In this document: positions 54,717-63,840 of the stretch, one piece after another
How the letters are laid out: each line of letters begins with the position of its first letter
How positions within the stretch are numbered: the stretch's first letter is position 1
Assembly: GCA_020845575.1 (NCBI GenBank)
Contig: JADLFL010000040.1
Location: 62,001 to 126,000, forward strand
DNA from: Acidobacteriota bacterium
GTDB lineage: Bacteria; Acidobacteriota; Vicinamibacteria; Vicinamibacterales; Vicinamibacteraceae
DNA length: 64,000 nt
Direction: 5' to 3'
The notes under the pieces: generated by a model
Database searches by the model: none
The model's input: only the letters and a program-made list of their open reading frames with translations
What the model was told of the DNA's origin: nothing
Made by a program: the position numbers and the translations under genes

Positions 54717-57476
54717 TCACCAGGCGGGGGCCGTGGCCGTGGCGGTCGGTAGTGTGCGCGCCGGGCGATCGTTCCAGAACAGCACCGCCGCGTTGAACAG
54801 CATCCCGAATTCGCCGTGGTTCTGCCACCTGTAACACGGGTTGGTGGCGAACGCGACGATGCGACCCTTGCCGACGGGCGTGTCGAGGATGGCGGCCCTG
54901 CGACGCGTTTCACTGGCGCCGCGCATCAGGCCGCTGAGCACACCCTCGTCGCCACCCGTGAACCGCATCAGTATCTGCCCCTCGTCTTCCTCGGGGACCT
55001 GGAACAGCGGTCCGTTCGCGTAGCGCACAGGCACCTCCTTGGAGGCATACCCGAAGAAGATCGGATGCTCGGGCTTCTGGATCTCCGCCCGGACGATGGG
55101 ACCCGGCGCGTAGAAACCGGCGCTCGGCCGTCCTGCCGTCACCGTCCGGAGCAGGCCGAATTCCGCGGGCATGTACGACGAGGCGCCGAGCGTGATGAGT
55201 ACGCCGCCGTCCTCGACGAACGCCTGCAGCGCGAGCACGCCTTCGAGACCCATGCCGCCGGAGATGTCGTCGGTCTCGCCATACGTCCCGAGCGAGGGGA
55301 ACTGCGCGTCCTTGCGATACGGCAGCGGACGACCCTTGCTCTCCACGTCGTACACCAGCGACTTCCCGGTGGTGGCCTGCGTGGGAATCAGGATGACGTC
55401 GTAGGACGACCGCAGCGATCCGCGGCGGATCCGTTCCTTGTAGATCAGGTCGTACGGGATGCCGAACTCGTCGAACGCGTGGCGCACCCAGCCCACTTCC
55501 TGCGTGCGACCCCACGTGGAGAACATCGCGAGTCGTGGGAGATCCACCGGTACCGTCGCCACGTCGGGCATCGTCGCCAGCGCCGTGGCGTCGAGGCCGA
55601 CGCGTGCGATCGCGTCGGTGAACGTACGTCCCGCGCTTGCGGGAATCAGGAATGAGCCGGCGGGAATGCTCCCATCGCCAAGCGTGAACGCCGACTGCGC
55701 CGCGCGGACGTCGACTGCCGATCCGAGCGCGAGGCGCAGGCGCAGCATGTCGTTCGAGCCGTGGTGAGCGACGAGCCAGCCTGCCGTCGCCGGTCCGCCC
55801 GCGACGCTGCCCGTCCGCGCCGTACTCGTCGCCGCCGTCATCGCGGCGTCGAAGATCGCCTTGTCGGCCGTGGGCTTCACGTCCACCTGCAGCATCAGCC
55901 CCATCGTCCAGCCCGTGTCGTCGTAGGTACGCAGCGACGGGTCGGGGAACGTCTGCTTCTCGAGCAGCGTCTTGACGAGGCGGCCGTACGGCTGGTCGCG
56001 TCGCACCACGAACGAGCCCGCCTGATACGTGCCGTCCGAGAGCGTGACGTCCCTGGTGAGCGTCGAGATCTCGATCCCCTGCCGTCGCAGCAGCGTGAGC
56101 AGCAGCTCGACGCGCGTGTGATCCTTCTGCCCCGCGGGCACGATGAAGGCGAACGGCGCGTCAGTGCGCCCCGACTCGAGGCTGTTGCGGCTCTTGCGAT
56201 AGAAGTTCTCGACGATCACCTCGGGGAACGCCGCCGCGTACTGCAGCGCCGAGAGGACGGCCGTCTGCATGTAGTTCGTGTTGTTGCGCATGGACCACAC
56301 GACTTCGCGGTAGGGCGGCAGCGGGCGATACCATTCCCGGCTCGTCTGCCCGGCACCCTGCGGCGGTGCCACCCGCCGCTTCATCGTCGTTGCCCCGCCG
56401 TTGCCGAACGTCTCGTACATGCGGACGAGCCCGTTGTGGTTGGACGACATGAACGCGAGATAGCCCGGCGACCACATGTCCACGAATCCGTGCGTCCACA
56501 CGCCGGGCATGCCGTACTTGGTGAGCTGCGCCATCTCGAAGTTGGCAAACATCGGCAGCTCGCCGTACACGATCGGATCGAGGTTCGGATTGTGCGGCGC
56601 CTGCCCGGAGAACGTGTACAGGAATGGCACCGACTCGTGCAGGTCGTGCATCACCGGCGGGTGCGTCTTCAGGTACCACTCCAGGTGCGCTCGCATCGTG
56701 ACCTGCGAGTAATTGATGTCGCGATTGTTGTCGTGGAAGATGTACTTCCCCCAGTACGGCGGTCCGTAGATGCGGTCCTTCTCCTCGGTGATGTCCACCA
56801 TGTGCTGCCGGTACCAGTCGATGTAACGGTCGCGGCCGTCAGGGTCGCTGGCCGGCGTGAAGCTGACGATCACGCGATCGCGGATCTGCCTGAACAGCGG
56901 GCCCTCGCTCGCCACGAGGCGATACGCCAGCTCCATCAGCATCTCGGGCGGTCCCGTCTCGCCGCTGTGCAGGCCCGCCATGAGGTGATACATCGGCGGC
57001 GTCGTGGCGATGAGGCGCTTTGCCTCGTCCTCGGACAGCCCCCGCGGATCGGCCAGACGCCCGAGGCTCGCGATGTGCGCGTCGAGCTGCTTCATCGTGG
57101 ACTCGCCGGCCACGTAGACCACCGTCACGTCGCGCCCCTCGTCGGTGGTGCCGATCGTCGTGACGCGGATCCGCGGAGACGCCTTCTCGAGCGCGCGATA
57201 GTAGGCAAGGGCCGCGTCCGTCTTCGTCAGGCGCTTCGGCGTGCCCACGTGATATCCGAGCACGTCCTTCGGCGTCGGGATGCCCTTCACGATCGGCAGC
57301 TGATCGACGAGCGGACTCAGGAACTCCGGCGACGTCGTCCACTCGCGGATGCTGCTGGCGAAGTCCGCGTCGAACGTCTCGCGAGGCGAGTGGACGGGCT
57401 GAGCGTGAGGCAGCGCGCCGGCCAGGGCGACCAAGCCGATGACGAGCGCCCAGGGGCGAAGTCTGGAAACACACAT
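54717..57476 (-). CDS. Secreted M14-family metallopeptidase-like protein (paralogue 3)
   Basis: 919 residues from ATG 57476. Signal peptide ends near PHAQP. M14 zinc motif LMAGLHSGETGPPE, ASDPDGRDR, the HDNNRDINYSQ block and DLHESVPFLYT are all present. The C-terminal part has the Rossmann-like segment RLAMFSTWGRTQEVGW followed by YDVILIPTQ, then LTLGASSYMP-type amidotransferase-like sequence. Same domain order as the genes at 25932 and 29401. TATAGT at 57484-57489 sits only seven bases before the ATG, suggesting a nearly leaderless start. Likely periplasmic peptide degradation; substrate unknown. Confidence 0.85.
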   Translation of the reverse strand: MCVSRLRPWALVIGLVALAGALPHAQPVHSPRETFDADFASSIREWTTSPEFLSPLVDQLPIVKGIPTPKDVLGYHVGTPKRLTKTDAALAYYRALEKASPRIRVTTIGTTDEGRDVTVVYVAGESTMKQLDAHIASLGRLADPRGLSEDEAKRLIATTPPMYHLMAGLHSGETGPPEMLMELAYRLVASEGPLFRQIRDRVIVSFTPASDPDGRDRYIDWYRQHMVDITEEKDRIYGPPYWGKYIFHDNNRDINYSQVTMRAHLEWYLKTHPPVMHDLHESVPFLYTFSGQAPHNPNLDPIVYGELPMFANFEMAQLTKYGMPGVWTHGFVDMWSPGYLAFMSSNHNGLVRMYETFGNGGATTMKRRVAPPQGAGQTSREWYRPLPPYREVVWSMRNNTNYMQTAVLSALQYAAAFPEVIVENFYRKSRNSLESGRTDAPFAFIVPAGQKDHTRVELLLTLLRRQGIEISTLTRDVTLSDGTYQAGSFVVRRDQPYGRLVKTLLEKQTFPDPSLRTYDDTGWTMGLMLQVDVKPTADKAIFDAAMTAATSTARTGSVAGGPATAGWLVAHHGSNDMLRLRLALGSAVDVRAAQSAFTLGDGSIPAGSFLIPASAGRTFTDAIARVGLDATALATMPDVATVPVDLPRLAMFSTWGRTQEVGWVRHAFDEFGIPYDLIYKERIRRGSLRSSYDVILIPTQATTGKSLVYDVESKGRPLPYRKDAQFPSLGTYGETDDISGGMGLEGVLALQAFVEDGGVLITLGASSYMPAEFGLLRTVTAGRPSAGFYAPGPIVRAEIQKPEHPIFFGYASKEVPVRYANGPLFQVPEEDEGQILMRFTGGDEGVLSGLMRGASETRRRAAILDTPVGKGRIVAFATNPCYRWQNHGEFGMLFNAAVLFWNDRPARTLPTATATAPAW

Positions 57477-57782
57477 GGCGCGCACTATACCGCCACCGAC
57501 TCCCGGACCGCCCGTTCGGCAGTCTGGTGCCACGTTCGTGATCGCGATGCCAGATTCGTGATCGGAGCGTCGTCGCACGCCCTCGATCGCCGCGGATTCG
57601 AGGAATTCCGGGCGAATGCATGCTGGCATGCCGGTTGCCCCATGGAAGGCGTCGACGGTCTGTTTGTGGCACGATGCCACAGTGCTGGGGAGCCAGAGCG
57701 TCGGCAGCAGGGGCTGCGCGATTCTGCGCGGCCTCTGCCCGTTCTCTCTCGTCCTCCTCTCCACCCACCCTGGCGAGGACGC
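57477..57782. promoter_or_regulatory. Divergent intergenic region with repeated operator-like motifs
   Basis: 306 bases between the divergent M14 and pxpA genes. A 17-base direct repeat (TGCCAcgTTCGTGATCG at 57528-57544 and TGCCAgaTTCGTGATCG at 57548-57564) has a 20-base period. A perfect inverted repeat TGTGGCA-CGA-TGCCACA lies at 57665-57681. TATAGT (57484-57489, minus) is a possible -10 box. These look like binding sites of one or more regulators. No gene was found here. Confidence 0.45.
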
Positions 57783-58538
57783 GTGAACCCCCGTCTCGAC
57801 ATCAACGCCGACCTCGGCGAACACGACGGTCCGCCAGACGATGCGGCGCTGGCGCTGGTGCGCGTGGTGACGTCGGTCAACGTGGCCTGCGGTGGACATG
57901 CCGGCGACGAGGACAGCATGCGGGGCACGGTGGCAGAAGCCGTGCGATGCGGCGTCACGATTGGCGCGCACCCGTCGTATCCGGATCGCGCCGGCTTCGG
58001 CCGGCGCGTCGTGCCGCTGTCGCCCGACGCGATTGCCGCGTGCGTGGCCGTGCAGGTTCGCGTGCTGTGTGACTGTGCGGCGCGCGAAGGTGGCGTGGTG
58101 CGCCACGTCAAGCCGCACGGCGCGCTCTACAACGTCGCGTGGGTGGACAGCGATGTCGCCGCGGCCATCGTCGCCGGCATCGACAGCGTCGATCCTGGCC
58201 TGGCACTGTATGCGCCGTACGGGTCGGCGCTCGCGCGCGCCGCCGCGTCGCACCGTGTGGTATACGAGGGCTTCCTCGACCGTGCGTACGAAGACGAGGG
58301 CACGCTCACGCCGCGAGACGTGGCGGGGGCCGTGCTGCACGACGCGGACGTGGCGTGCGCGCGGGCCGTCGAGTGGGCACGAACCGGCATCGTCACGACG
58401 CGCACGGGCCGCGCGCTCGCGCTGCCGATCGACACGTTGTGCGTCCACGGCGACACGGCGGGTGCGCTGGCGCTGGCGACGCGCACCCGTGCGGCCCTCG
58501 ACGCGGTCGGCGTTCACGTGATGCCATGGGACGCGTGA
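57783..58538 (+). CDS. pxpA: 5-oxoprolinase subunit PxpA (LamB/YcsF family)
   Basis: 251 residues from GTG 57783, with GAGG five bases upstream. The start INADLGEHDG, then NVACGGHAGDEDSM, GAHPSYPDRAGFGRR, and VRHVKPHGALYN are hallmark motifs of YcsF/PxpA, which opens 5-oxoproline with ATP together with PxpB and PxpC. No PxpB or PxpC gene is adjacent, so they must be elsewhere if the complex exists. The stop overlaps an upstream possible start of the S9 peptidase (TGATG). Confidence 0.88.
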   Translation: MNPRLDINADLGEHDGPPDDAALALVRVVTSVNVACGGHAGDEDSMRGTVAEAVRCGVTIGAHPSYPDRAGFGRRVVPLSPDAIAACVAVQVRVLCDCAAREGGVVRHVKPHGALYNVAWVDSDVAAAIVAGIDSVDPGLALYAPYGSALARAAASHRVVYEGFLDRAYEDEGTLTPRDVAGAVLHDADVACARAVEWARTGIVTTRTGRALALPIDTLCVHGDTAGALALATRTRAALDAVGVHVMPWDA

Positions 58539-58606
58539 TGGTTGCGCGCAGAGGGGACGCGCACACGGACGCGCAGGGCAGGATGAGAAACGAGGCTGAG
58601 ACGGGC

Positions 58607-60721
58607 ATGATGCAGCGGACGTGGCAACGGGTGCGACAGGCGGCGGTGTGGGTGGTGCTTGGCGGCGCGGTGGTGCATGCGCAGCCGCGTGGCCTGGCGC
58701 CTGCCGACTACTACAAGGAAGTGGTGGTCGAGGACGTCGCCGTGCGTCCGCAGGGCGACATGGTGGCGTTCACCGTGATGACGATCGTCGAGACGGACAA
58801 CGCGCGGCATCGCGAGATCTGGCTGCAGCCGCTCGTGCAGGGACGTCCGAGCGGCGATGCCTACCGTTTCACGTCGCCGACGGAGAACTCGACGAACCCG
58901 CGCTGGAGTCCCGACGGCGCGCTCCTGGCCTTCACGTCGCGTCGCGACAAGGACGAGAACACCGCGTGGTTCGCGCGCGTCGGCGGCGCGGGCGGCGAGG
59001 CGTTCCACATCGACGGTGTCGGCGCCGACCCGGTGTGGTCGCCCGACGGCAAGTGGATCGCGTACGTCAAGGCGCCGACGCGCGACAAGGACGGCGATGG
59101 CGTGGCCGACAAGAAGGAAGAGCGCGAGGGGTGGATCGCACCTGACGCCGTCTCGAAGACGCTCGACGCGAAGCGCTTCGACGGCCGCGTGGTGACGTCC
59201 ACGCGCTACAAGTCCAACGGCACGCTCCCCTGGATGCCGCACTACTCGACGCGCGACGTCGCGCAGATCTTCGTCGCGCCGGCCGCCGGCGGTGCGCCCG
59301 CGCAGGTCACGCGCCTGGCGTTCGCGCCGTCGCAGATCGGATGGTTGCCCGACAGCGAGACACTGATCTTCGCCGGCGACGATCAGCAGGACAACGAGCG
59401 CAACACCGAGCTCACGAGCGACCTGTTCGTCGTGAGCCGCACCGGTGGGGAGCCGCGCCGGCTCACCACGAATCCCGGCGCGGAACGCGCGCCGGCCGTG
59501 TCGCCGGGCGGCGACCGGCTCGCCTTCCTCCACCAGTCGCGCGCCGGCGCCGAGACGGATCTGATCGTCGTGGACCTCGCGCCGGACGGCAGCTTCCGTG
59601 GCACGCCACGCAATCTCACCGCCTCGTGGGACCGCGTGCCCGGCGCGCCGCGCTGGACACCCGACGGCCGCCGCCTGCGATTCGACGCCGAATCCAACGG
59701 CAACGCACACGTCTTCGAGGTGGCGGTCGACGGCACGCCGCGCGTGCGCGCGGTCACGACGGGCGACGTCCAGATCCGTGCGGCATCGGAGAGCCGCGAC
59801 GGCGCCGTGATGGCCTATCGACTCGACTCGCCGTTGTCGCCGGCGGAACTCTACGTCTCGGCCGGAGATGGCAGCGCGGCGCGCCAGGCCACGCGCTTCA
59901 ACGCGGCGTGGCTGGCAGGCGTCACGCTGCAGGCGCCAGAGCGCCTCACGTGGAAGGTGGCCGATGGCACCGAGATCGAAGGGTGGCTCGTGAAACCGAT
60001 CGGTTACGTACCAGGACGATCGTACCCGTTCGTCCTGAAGATCCACGGCGGGCCGCACACGCAGTACGGCAACACGTGGTTCTCGACGTTTCACATCCTG
60101 TCGGGATCCGGGTTCTTCGTGCTGTACCCCAATCCGCGTGGCTCGTCGGGCTATGGGCACGCCTTCACGTACGCGACGCGCGGCAAGTGGGGTGAACTCG
60201 ACAGCGAGGATTACCTGCGCGGCGTCGATGCCGTCCTCGCACGCTACCCGGACATCGATCCGAAGCGCCTCGGCGTGTCGGGCGGCAGCTACGGCGGCTT
60301 CATGAGCAACTGGCTCAGCGCCACAACGACGCGATTCTCCGCCGTCGTGACGAGCCGGTCGATCACCAACTGGGAGAGCTGGTACGGAACGTCGGATGCG
60401 CAACGGCTCACCGAGTACGAGTTCGGCGGTACGCCGTGGGAGGCGCGCGACGTCTACCGGCGGTTGTCGCCGATCTCCTACGTGGAGCGCGTGACCGCGC
60501 CGACGCTCATCATCAACGGCGAGAACGACTGGCGGACGCCGCCGGGCGATGGCGAGCAGTGGTTCATGGCGCTCAAGAAGCGCAACGTGCCCGTCGAACT
60601 CGTGAACTACCCGCGCTCGACGCACGACCTCTCGCGCACGGGCGAACCGTGGCTGCTGGTGGATCGCCTGGAGCGCATCCGCAGCTGGTTCGTGCACTGG
60701 CTCGCCGACGTCAAACGGTAG
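58607..60721 (+). CDS. Secreted S9 prolyl oligopeptidase-like peptidase
   Basis: 704 residues from ATG 58607 (signal MMQRTWQRVRQAAVWVVLGG, ending near VVHAQ); an ATG at 58538 overlapping the pxpA stop is an alternative. The N-terminal part is a beta-propeller with repeated WSPDG-type blades (about residues 80-420). The C-terminal alpha/beta hydrolase has the serine in GGSYGGFMSNW, the Asp in NGENDWRTP and the His in STHDLSR. It removes acyl-amino acids or dipeptides from peptides. It may be translated together with pxpA, in line with peptide and pyroglutamate recycling. Confidence 0.9.
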   Translation: MMQRTWQRVRQAAVWVVLGGAVVHAQPRGLAPADYYKEVVVEDVAVRPQGDMVAFTVMTIVETDNARHREIWLQPLVQGRPSGDAYRFTSPTENSTNPRWSPDGALLAFTSRRDKDENTAWFARVGGAGGEAFHIDGVGADPVWSPDGKWIAYVKAPTRDKDGDGVADKKEEREGWIAPDAVSKTLDAKRFDGRVVTSTRYKSNGTLPWMPHYSTRDVAQIFVAPAAGGAPAQVTRLAFAPSQIGWLPDSETLIFAGDDQQDNERNTELTSDLFVVSRTGGEPRRLTTNPGAERAPAVSPGGDRLAFLHQSRAGAETDLIVVDLAPDGSFRGTPRNLTASWDRVPGAPRWTPDGRRLRFDAESNGNAHVFEVAVDGTPRVRAVTTGDVQIRAASESRDGAVMAYRLDSPLSPAELYVSAGDGSAARQATRFNAAWLAGVTLQAPERLTWKVADGTEIEGWLVKPIGYVPGRSYPFVLKIHGGPHTQYGNTWFSTFHILSGSGFFVLYPNPRGSSGYGHAFTYATRGKWGELDSEDYLRGVDAVLARYPDIDPKRLGVSGGSYGGFMSNWLSATTTRFSAVVTSRSITNWESWYGTSDAQRLTEYEFGGTPWEARDVYRRLSPISYVERVTAPTLIINGENDWRTPPGDGEQWFMALKKRNVPVELVNYPRSTHDLSRTGEPWLLVDRLERIRSWFVHWLADVKR

Positions 60722-60733
60722 GTCGCATCGCCC

Positions 60734-60955
60734 CTACGCCCGTTCGACTCTGGTGACCTGATTGAGGAGGACGTGCAGGTTGACGCGGTCGCCCGGGTGC
60801 AGGCCTGCGTCGACGTCCTCCGCCCCTACACGCGCGACGTGCACGACCTCGGCCTCATCGTCGGCCTTCACGTAGTGGACGTCGTAGGAGACCTGCCCGT
60901 GGATGCTGACGGGCTGCACCTTCGTGAGTACGCCGATCTGGATGCCGCGAAGCAT
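60734..60955 (-). CDS. Small conserved protein of unknown function after argF
   Basis: 73 residues, ten bases downstream of argF on the same strand. It is rich in beta strands: IGVLTKVQPVSIHGQVSYDV, YVKADDEAEVVHVARVG, then LHPGDRVNLHVLLNQVT, suggesting a small OB- or SH3-like fold. I do not recognise the family. Operon position is the main evidence that it is real. Confidence 0.55.
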   Translation of the reverse strand: MLRGIQIGVLTKVQPVSIHGQVSYDVHYVKADDEAEVVHVARVGAEDVDAGLHPGDRVNLHVLLNQVTRVERA

Positions 60956-60965
60956 GCGTCTATTC

Positions 60966-61961
60966 TCACCCGCCCATGAGCAGCATGAGCAGGGCCTTCT
61001 GCGCGTGCAGGCGATTCTCTGCCTGATCGAAGATGATCGAGGCGGGCCCGTCCATCACCTCGTCGGTGGCCTCTTCGCCGCGATGCGCCGGCAGGCAGTG
61101 CATGAAGACGGCGTCGCCGGCGGCCTTCATGAGGGCGGCGTTCACCTGGAACGGCGCGAACACCTTGCGCCGGTGCTGCGCCTCGGCCTCCTGGCCCATC
61201 GACGTCCACGCATCCGTGTACACCGCCGACGTGCCGGCCACGGCGGCCTTCGCGTCGCGGAAGACCTCCAGCGTGGCGCCATGGCGCGCGAGCCCGCGCA
61301 GCTGTTCGTCGATCGCCGCGGGGAACTCGTAGTCGCGAGGCGCGGCGAGGCGGACGTGCATACCCAGCATCAGCGCGCCCTGCGCGAGCGACGTCGCGAC
61401 GTTGTTGCCGTCGCCGACGAAGGTGAGCGTGTGCCCCTTCAACTCGCCGAAGTGGTTGCGGAGCGTGAGCAGGTCGGCCAGTGCCTGACACGGGTGCTCC
61501 TCGTCGGTGAGCGCGTTGACCACGTGCAGCCGCGGGGCCGCCGTGGCGAACTCCACGAGGCGATCCTGCGCGAACGTGCGGATCACGACGCCGGACACCC
61601 AGCGTTCGAGGTTGCGCGCCACGTCGGCGATCGGTTCGCGTTCGCCCATCGCCACGTCCTGTGGCGGGGCGATCACGTCGCCGCCGAGTTCGCGCACGGC
61701 GATCTCGAACGTGCACCGCGTGCGCAGCGACGGCTTCTCGAAGAGCAGCGCCACGTGCTGGCCAGCGAGCGCCGTCGCGCCGAAACTCCTGATCCCGCGT
61801 GCCCGCTCCTGCTCGAGCAGCGCCGCTGCCTGCAGCACGTCGGCCAGTTCCGCCGGTGAGATGTCGGTGAGCGAGAGGAAGTGCTGCGTCCGCAGCGTTC
61901 GTATCGCCGCCGGCTTGCGTGAGCCCCGCGTTACCCGCGCCGTACGTGTCGTTCGAGCCAT
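60966..61961 (-). CDS. argF: Ornithine carbamoyltransferase
   Basis: 331 residues. It makes citrulline from ornithine and carbamoyl phosphate. The phosphate-binding SLRTRCTFE, the carbamoyl-site HPCQ (in DEEHPCQALADL) and the ornithine-site HCLPAHRGEE are intact. The first 30 residues are an Arg/Thr-rich extension before FLSLTDISPAEL. The ATG lies next to three copies of a 15-base repeat that contains an AGGA ribosome site. It is the fourth gene of the arg cluster, 67 bases after argJ. Confidence 0.93.
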   Translation of the reverse strand: MARTTRTARVTRGSRKPAAIRTLRTQHFLSLTDISPAELADVLQAAALLEQERARGIRSFGATALAGQHVALLFEKPSLRTRCTFEIAVRELGGDVIAPPQDVAMGEREPIADVARNLERWVSGVVIRTFAQDRLVEFATAAPRLHVVNALTDEEHPCQALADLLTLRNHFGELKGHTLTFVGDGNNVATSLAQGALMLGMHVRLAAPRDYEFPAAIDEQLRGLARHGATLEVFRDAKAAVAGTSAVYTDAWTSMGQEAEAQHRRKVFAPFQVNAALMKAAGDAVFMHCLPAHRGEEATDEVMDGPASIIFDQAENRLHAQKALLMLLMGG

Positions 61962-62006
61962 GTCCCTGGTCCTGACGTCCCTGGTCCTGACGTCCCCGGT
62001 CCTGCG
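61962..62006 (-). repeat. Three tandem 15-bp repeats carrying the argF ribosome site
   Basis: On the minus strand GTCAGGACCAGGGAC occurs twice exactly (61977-61991, 61962-61976), with a third diverged copy upstream (61992-62006). Each holds AGGACCAGGGAC, so the ribosome-binding region in front of ATG 61961 is present in three copies. No comparable repeat was seen before the other arg genes. Confidence 0.8.
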
Positions 62007-62028
62007 TGTGGTGTCCCGCGCCCTGTCG

Positions 62029-63237
62029 TCAGGTCCGATACTCCGCGTTGATCGTCACGTACTCGCGGCTCAGGTCGCAGGTCCACATCGTGGCTTCCTC
62101 GCCGCCGCCAGTGCCGAGGTCCACGCTCACGCTGATGTCCTTGTTCCGCAGGTACTCGGCGGCCTGCGGCGCGCGTTCGTCGAACGGACGCCCGCCCTCG
62201 AAGAGAACGACATCGCCGATGCGGACGGCTGCACCCTGGAGATCGAAGCCCACGCCTGCGCGTCCTGCCACGGCCACGAGACGACCCCAGTTCGGATCGC
62301 CGCCGTGGATGGCGGTCTTCACCAGCAGCGAGTTCGCGATGGCGCGTGCGGCCTGCTTCGCCTCGTCATACGTGCGCGCACCGGTGACGGTCACCGTCAC
62401 GAGCTTGGTCGCGCCCTCTCCGCCGCGCACGATCTCGGTGGCGAGGAAGCGCGCGACTTCGTAGAGCGCATCGGAGAGCAGCGGAGCCTCGGCTTCGCCG
62501 ATCGTCACGCCGCTGGCACCGTTGGCAAGCAGCGCCACGCAGTCGTTGGTGGAGCACTCGCCGTCGACGGTGATGGCGTTGAACGTGTGGTCGGTCACCT
62601 CCGCCAGCACGCGTTGCAGCAATGGCGCGGGCACTGCCGCATCGCACGTCAGCACGCCGAGCATCGTGGCCATGCGGGGCTCGATCATCCCCGAACCCTT
62701 GGAGATGCCGCCGACGCGGAACGTGCCCTTCGGGGTGGTCACCTCCACGGCCCGCTCCTTCGGGAACGGGTCGGTGGTCATGATCGCGTGCGCCGCGCGG
62801 GCATGGCCGTCGCGCGACAGGTCGTCTGTCGCGGCGATGATGCCCTGCGTCACGGTGCGCGGATCGAGCTGCACGCCGATCACGCCCGTGGACATCACGA
62901 GCACCTCCTCGAGGTCGCACTCCACCGCACGCGCCGTTTCGGCGGCCATGAGGTGCGCAACCTGGCGGCCCTGATCGCCCGTGCAGGCGTTGGCGCAGCC
63001 CGAGTTGATCACGACAGCGCGGGCGTGCCCGCCGGACGCGCGCAGGTGCTCGCGAGAGACGACGATCGGCGGCGCGACGGCCAGGTTCGTGGTGAACACG
63101 GCAGCGGCCGTCGCCGGCGTGTCAGACACGACGAGCGCGAGGTCGAGCCTCTCGGGATTGGCCTTGATGCCGCAGTGCACGCCGGCGGCCCGGAAGCCGG
63201 CCGGCGCGGTGATGCCACCTTCAATGGTCGTGATCAT
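62029..63237 (-). CDS. argJ: Bifunctional ornithine acetyltransferase/N-acetylglutamate synthase
   Basis: 402 residues from ATG 63237, which overlaps the stop of the upstream argA (ATGA). It recycles the acetyl group from N-acetylornithine to glutamate. The self-cleavage/nucleophile motif is the ATML in RMATMLGVLTCDA, preceded by GGISKGSGMIEP; NSGCANACTG and GGDPNWGRLV are further family motifs. The C-terminus ends in NAEYRT. Because a separate GNAT NAGS is encoded just upstream, argJ may mainly recycle acetyl groups. Confidence 0.95.
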   Translation of the reverse strand: MITTIEGGITAPAGFRAAGVHCGIKANPERLDLALVVSDTPATAAAVFTTNLAVAPPIVVSREHLRASGGHARAVVINSGCANACTGDQGRQVAHLMAAETARAVECDLEEVLVMSTGVIGVQLDPRTVTQGIIAATDDLSRDGHARAAHAIMTTDPFPKERAVEVTTPKGTFRVGGISKGSGMIEPRMATMLGVLTCDAAVPAPLLQRVLAEVTDHTFNAITVDGECSTNDCVALLANGASGVTIGEAEAPLLSDALYEVARFLATEIVRGGEGATKLVTVTVTGARTYDEAKQAARAIANSLLVKTAIHGGDPNWGRLVAVAGRAGVGFDLQGAAVRIGDVVLFEGGRPFDERAPQAAEYLRNKDISVSVDLGTGGGEEATMWTCDLSREYVTINAEYRT

Positions 63238-63839
63238 CGATGCAGGACGAGGACGGAGGACTCCGCGGTGCGGGGTTGAGCCGCGCGACGGCTGGTGCGC
63301 ACGGCAGACATGCTGCCGACCTGCGTGCCTCGCAGCGGCAGCGCGACGGCGTACTGCCCGCACGTCCGGAACTTCGGACACGCCACGCAGTCTGTCGCAA
63401 TCTTCTCGGGCAGCCACGTGTGCGGCACGATCGTGAAGCCGAGGCGCACGAAATGCGCGGCTTCGTGCGTGAACGCGCACAGCGTGCCGAACTGCTCACG
63501 GCGCGCCGTGGCGCCGAGCGACTCGATCAACGCCGGGCCGAGCCGCTTGCCGCGGTGCGCGGCGTCGATCACCAGCGAACGCACCTCGGCGACGGTGCCG
63601 CTCAGCGGCGCCAGTTCCGCGCAGCCGACGAGCGCATCGCCCGCCACGATCACGAGGAAGCGCTCGGCATGACGGCGCAGGTCGTCGAGCGTGCGCGGCA
63701 GCAGGTGTCCTTCCTCGAGGCTCGCCGTGATCAGGGCCAGCATCGCCTCGGCCTGCGCCGGCGTACCGCGCTGGATCGCGTACCCATCCGGCAACGCGTG
63801 TGCCGGCGCCACCTCGATGGGTGCCAGGGGGACGGGCAT
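63234..63839 (-). CDS. argA: GNAT-type N-acetylglutamate synthase
   Basis: 201 residues. A GNAT fold with acetyl-CoA motif HRGKRLGPALIESLG after VAEVRSLVIDAAH, followed by FVRLGFTIVPHTWLPEKI and a Cys-containing end (DCVACPKFRTCGQYAVAL). It is placed between argD and argJ, and family members of this short type make N-acetylglutamate. The last 35 residues after LPLRG are low-complexity. The start is one base after the argD stop. Confidence 0.85.
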   Translation of the reverse strand: MPVPLAPIEVAPAHALPDGYAIQRGTPAQAEAMLALITASLEEGHLLPRTLDDLRRHAERFLVIVAGDALVGCAELAPLSGTVAEVRSLVIDAAHRGKRLGPALIESLGATARREQFGTLCAFTHEAAHFVRLGFTIVPHTWLPEKIATDCVACPKFRTCGQYAVALPLRGTQVGSMSAVRTSRRAAQPRTAESSVLVLHR

Positions 63840-63840
63840 G

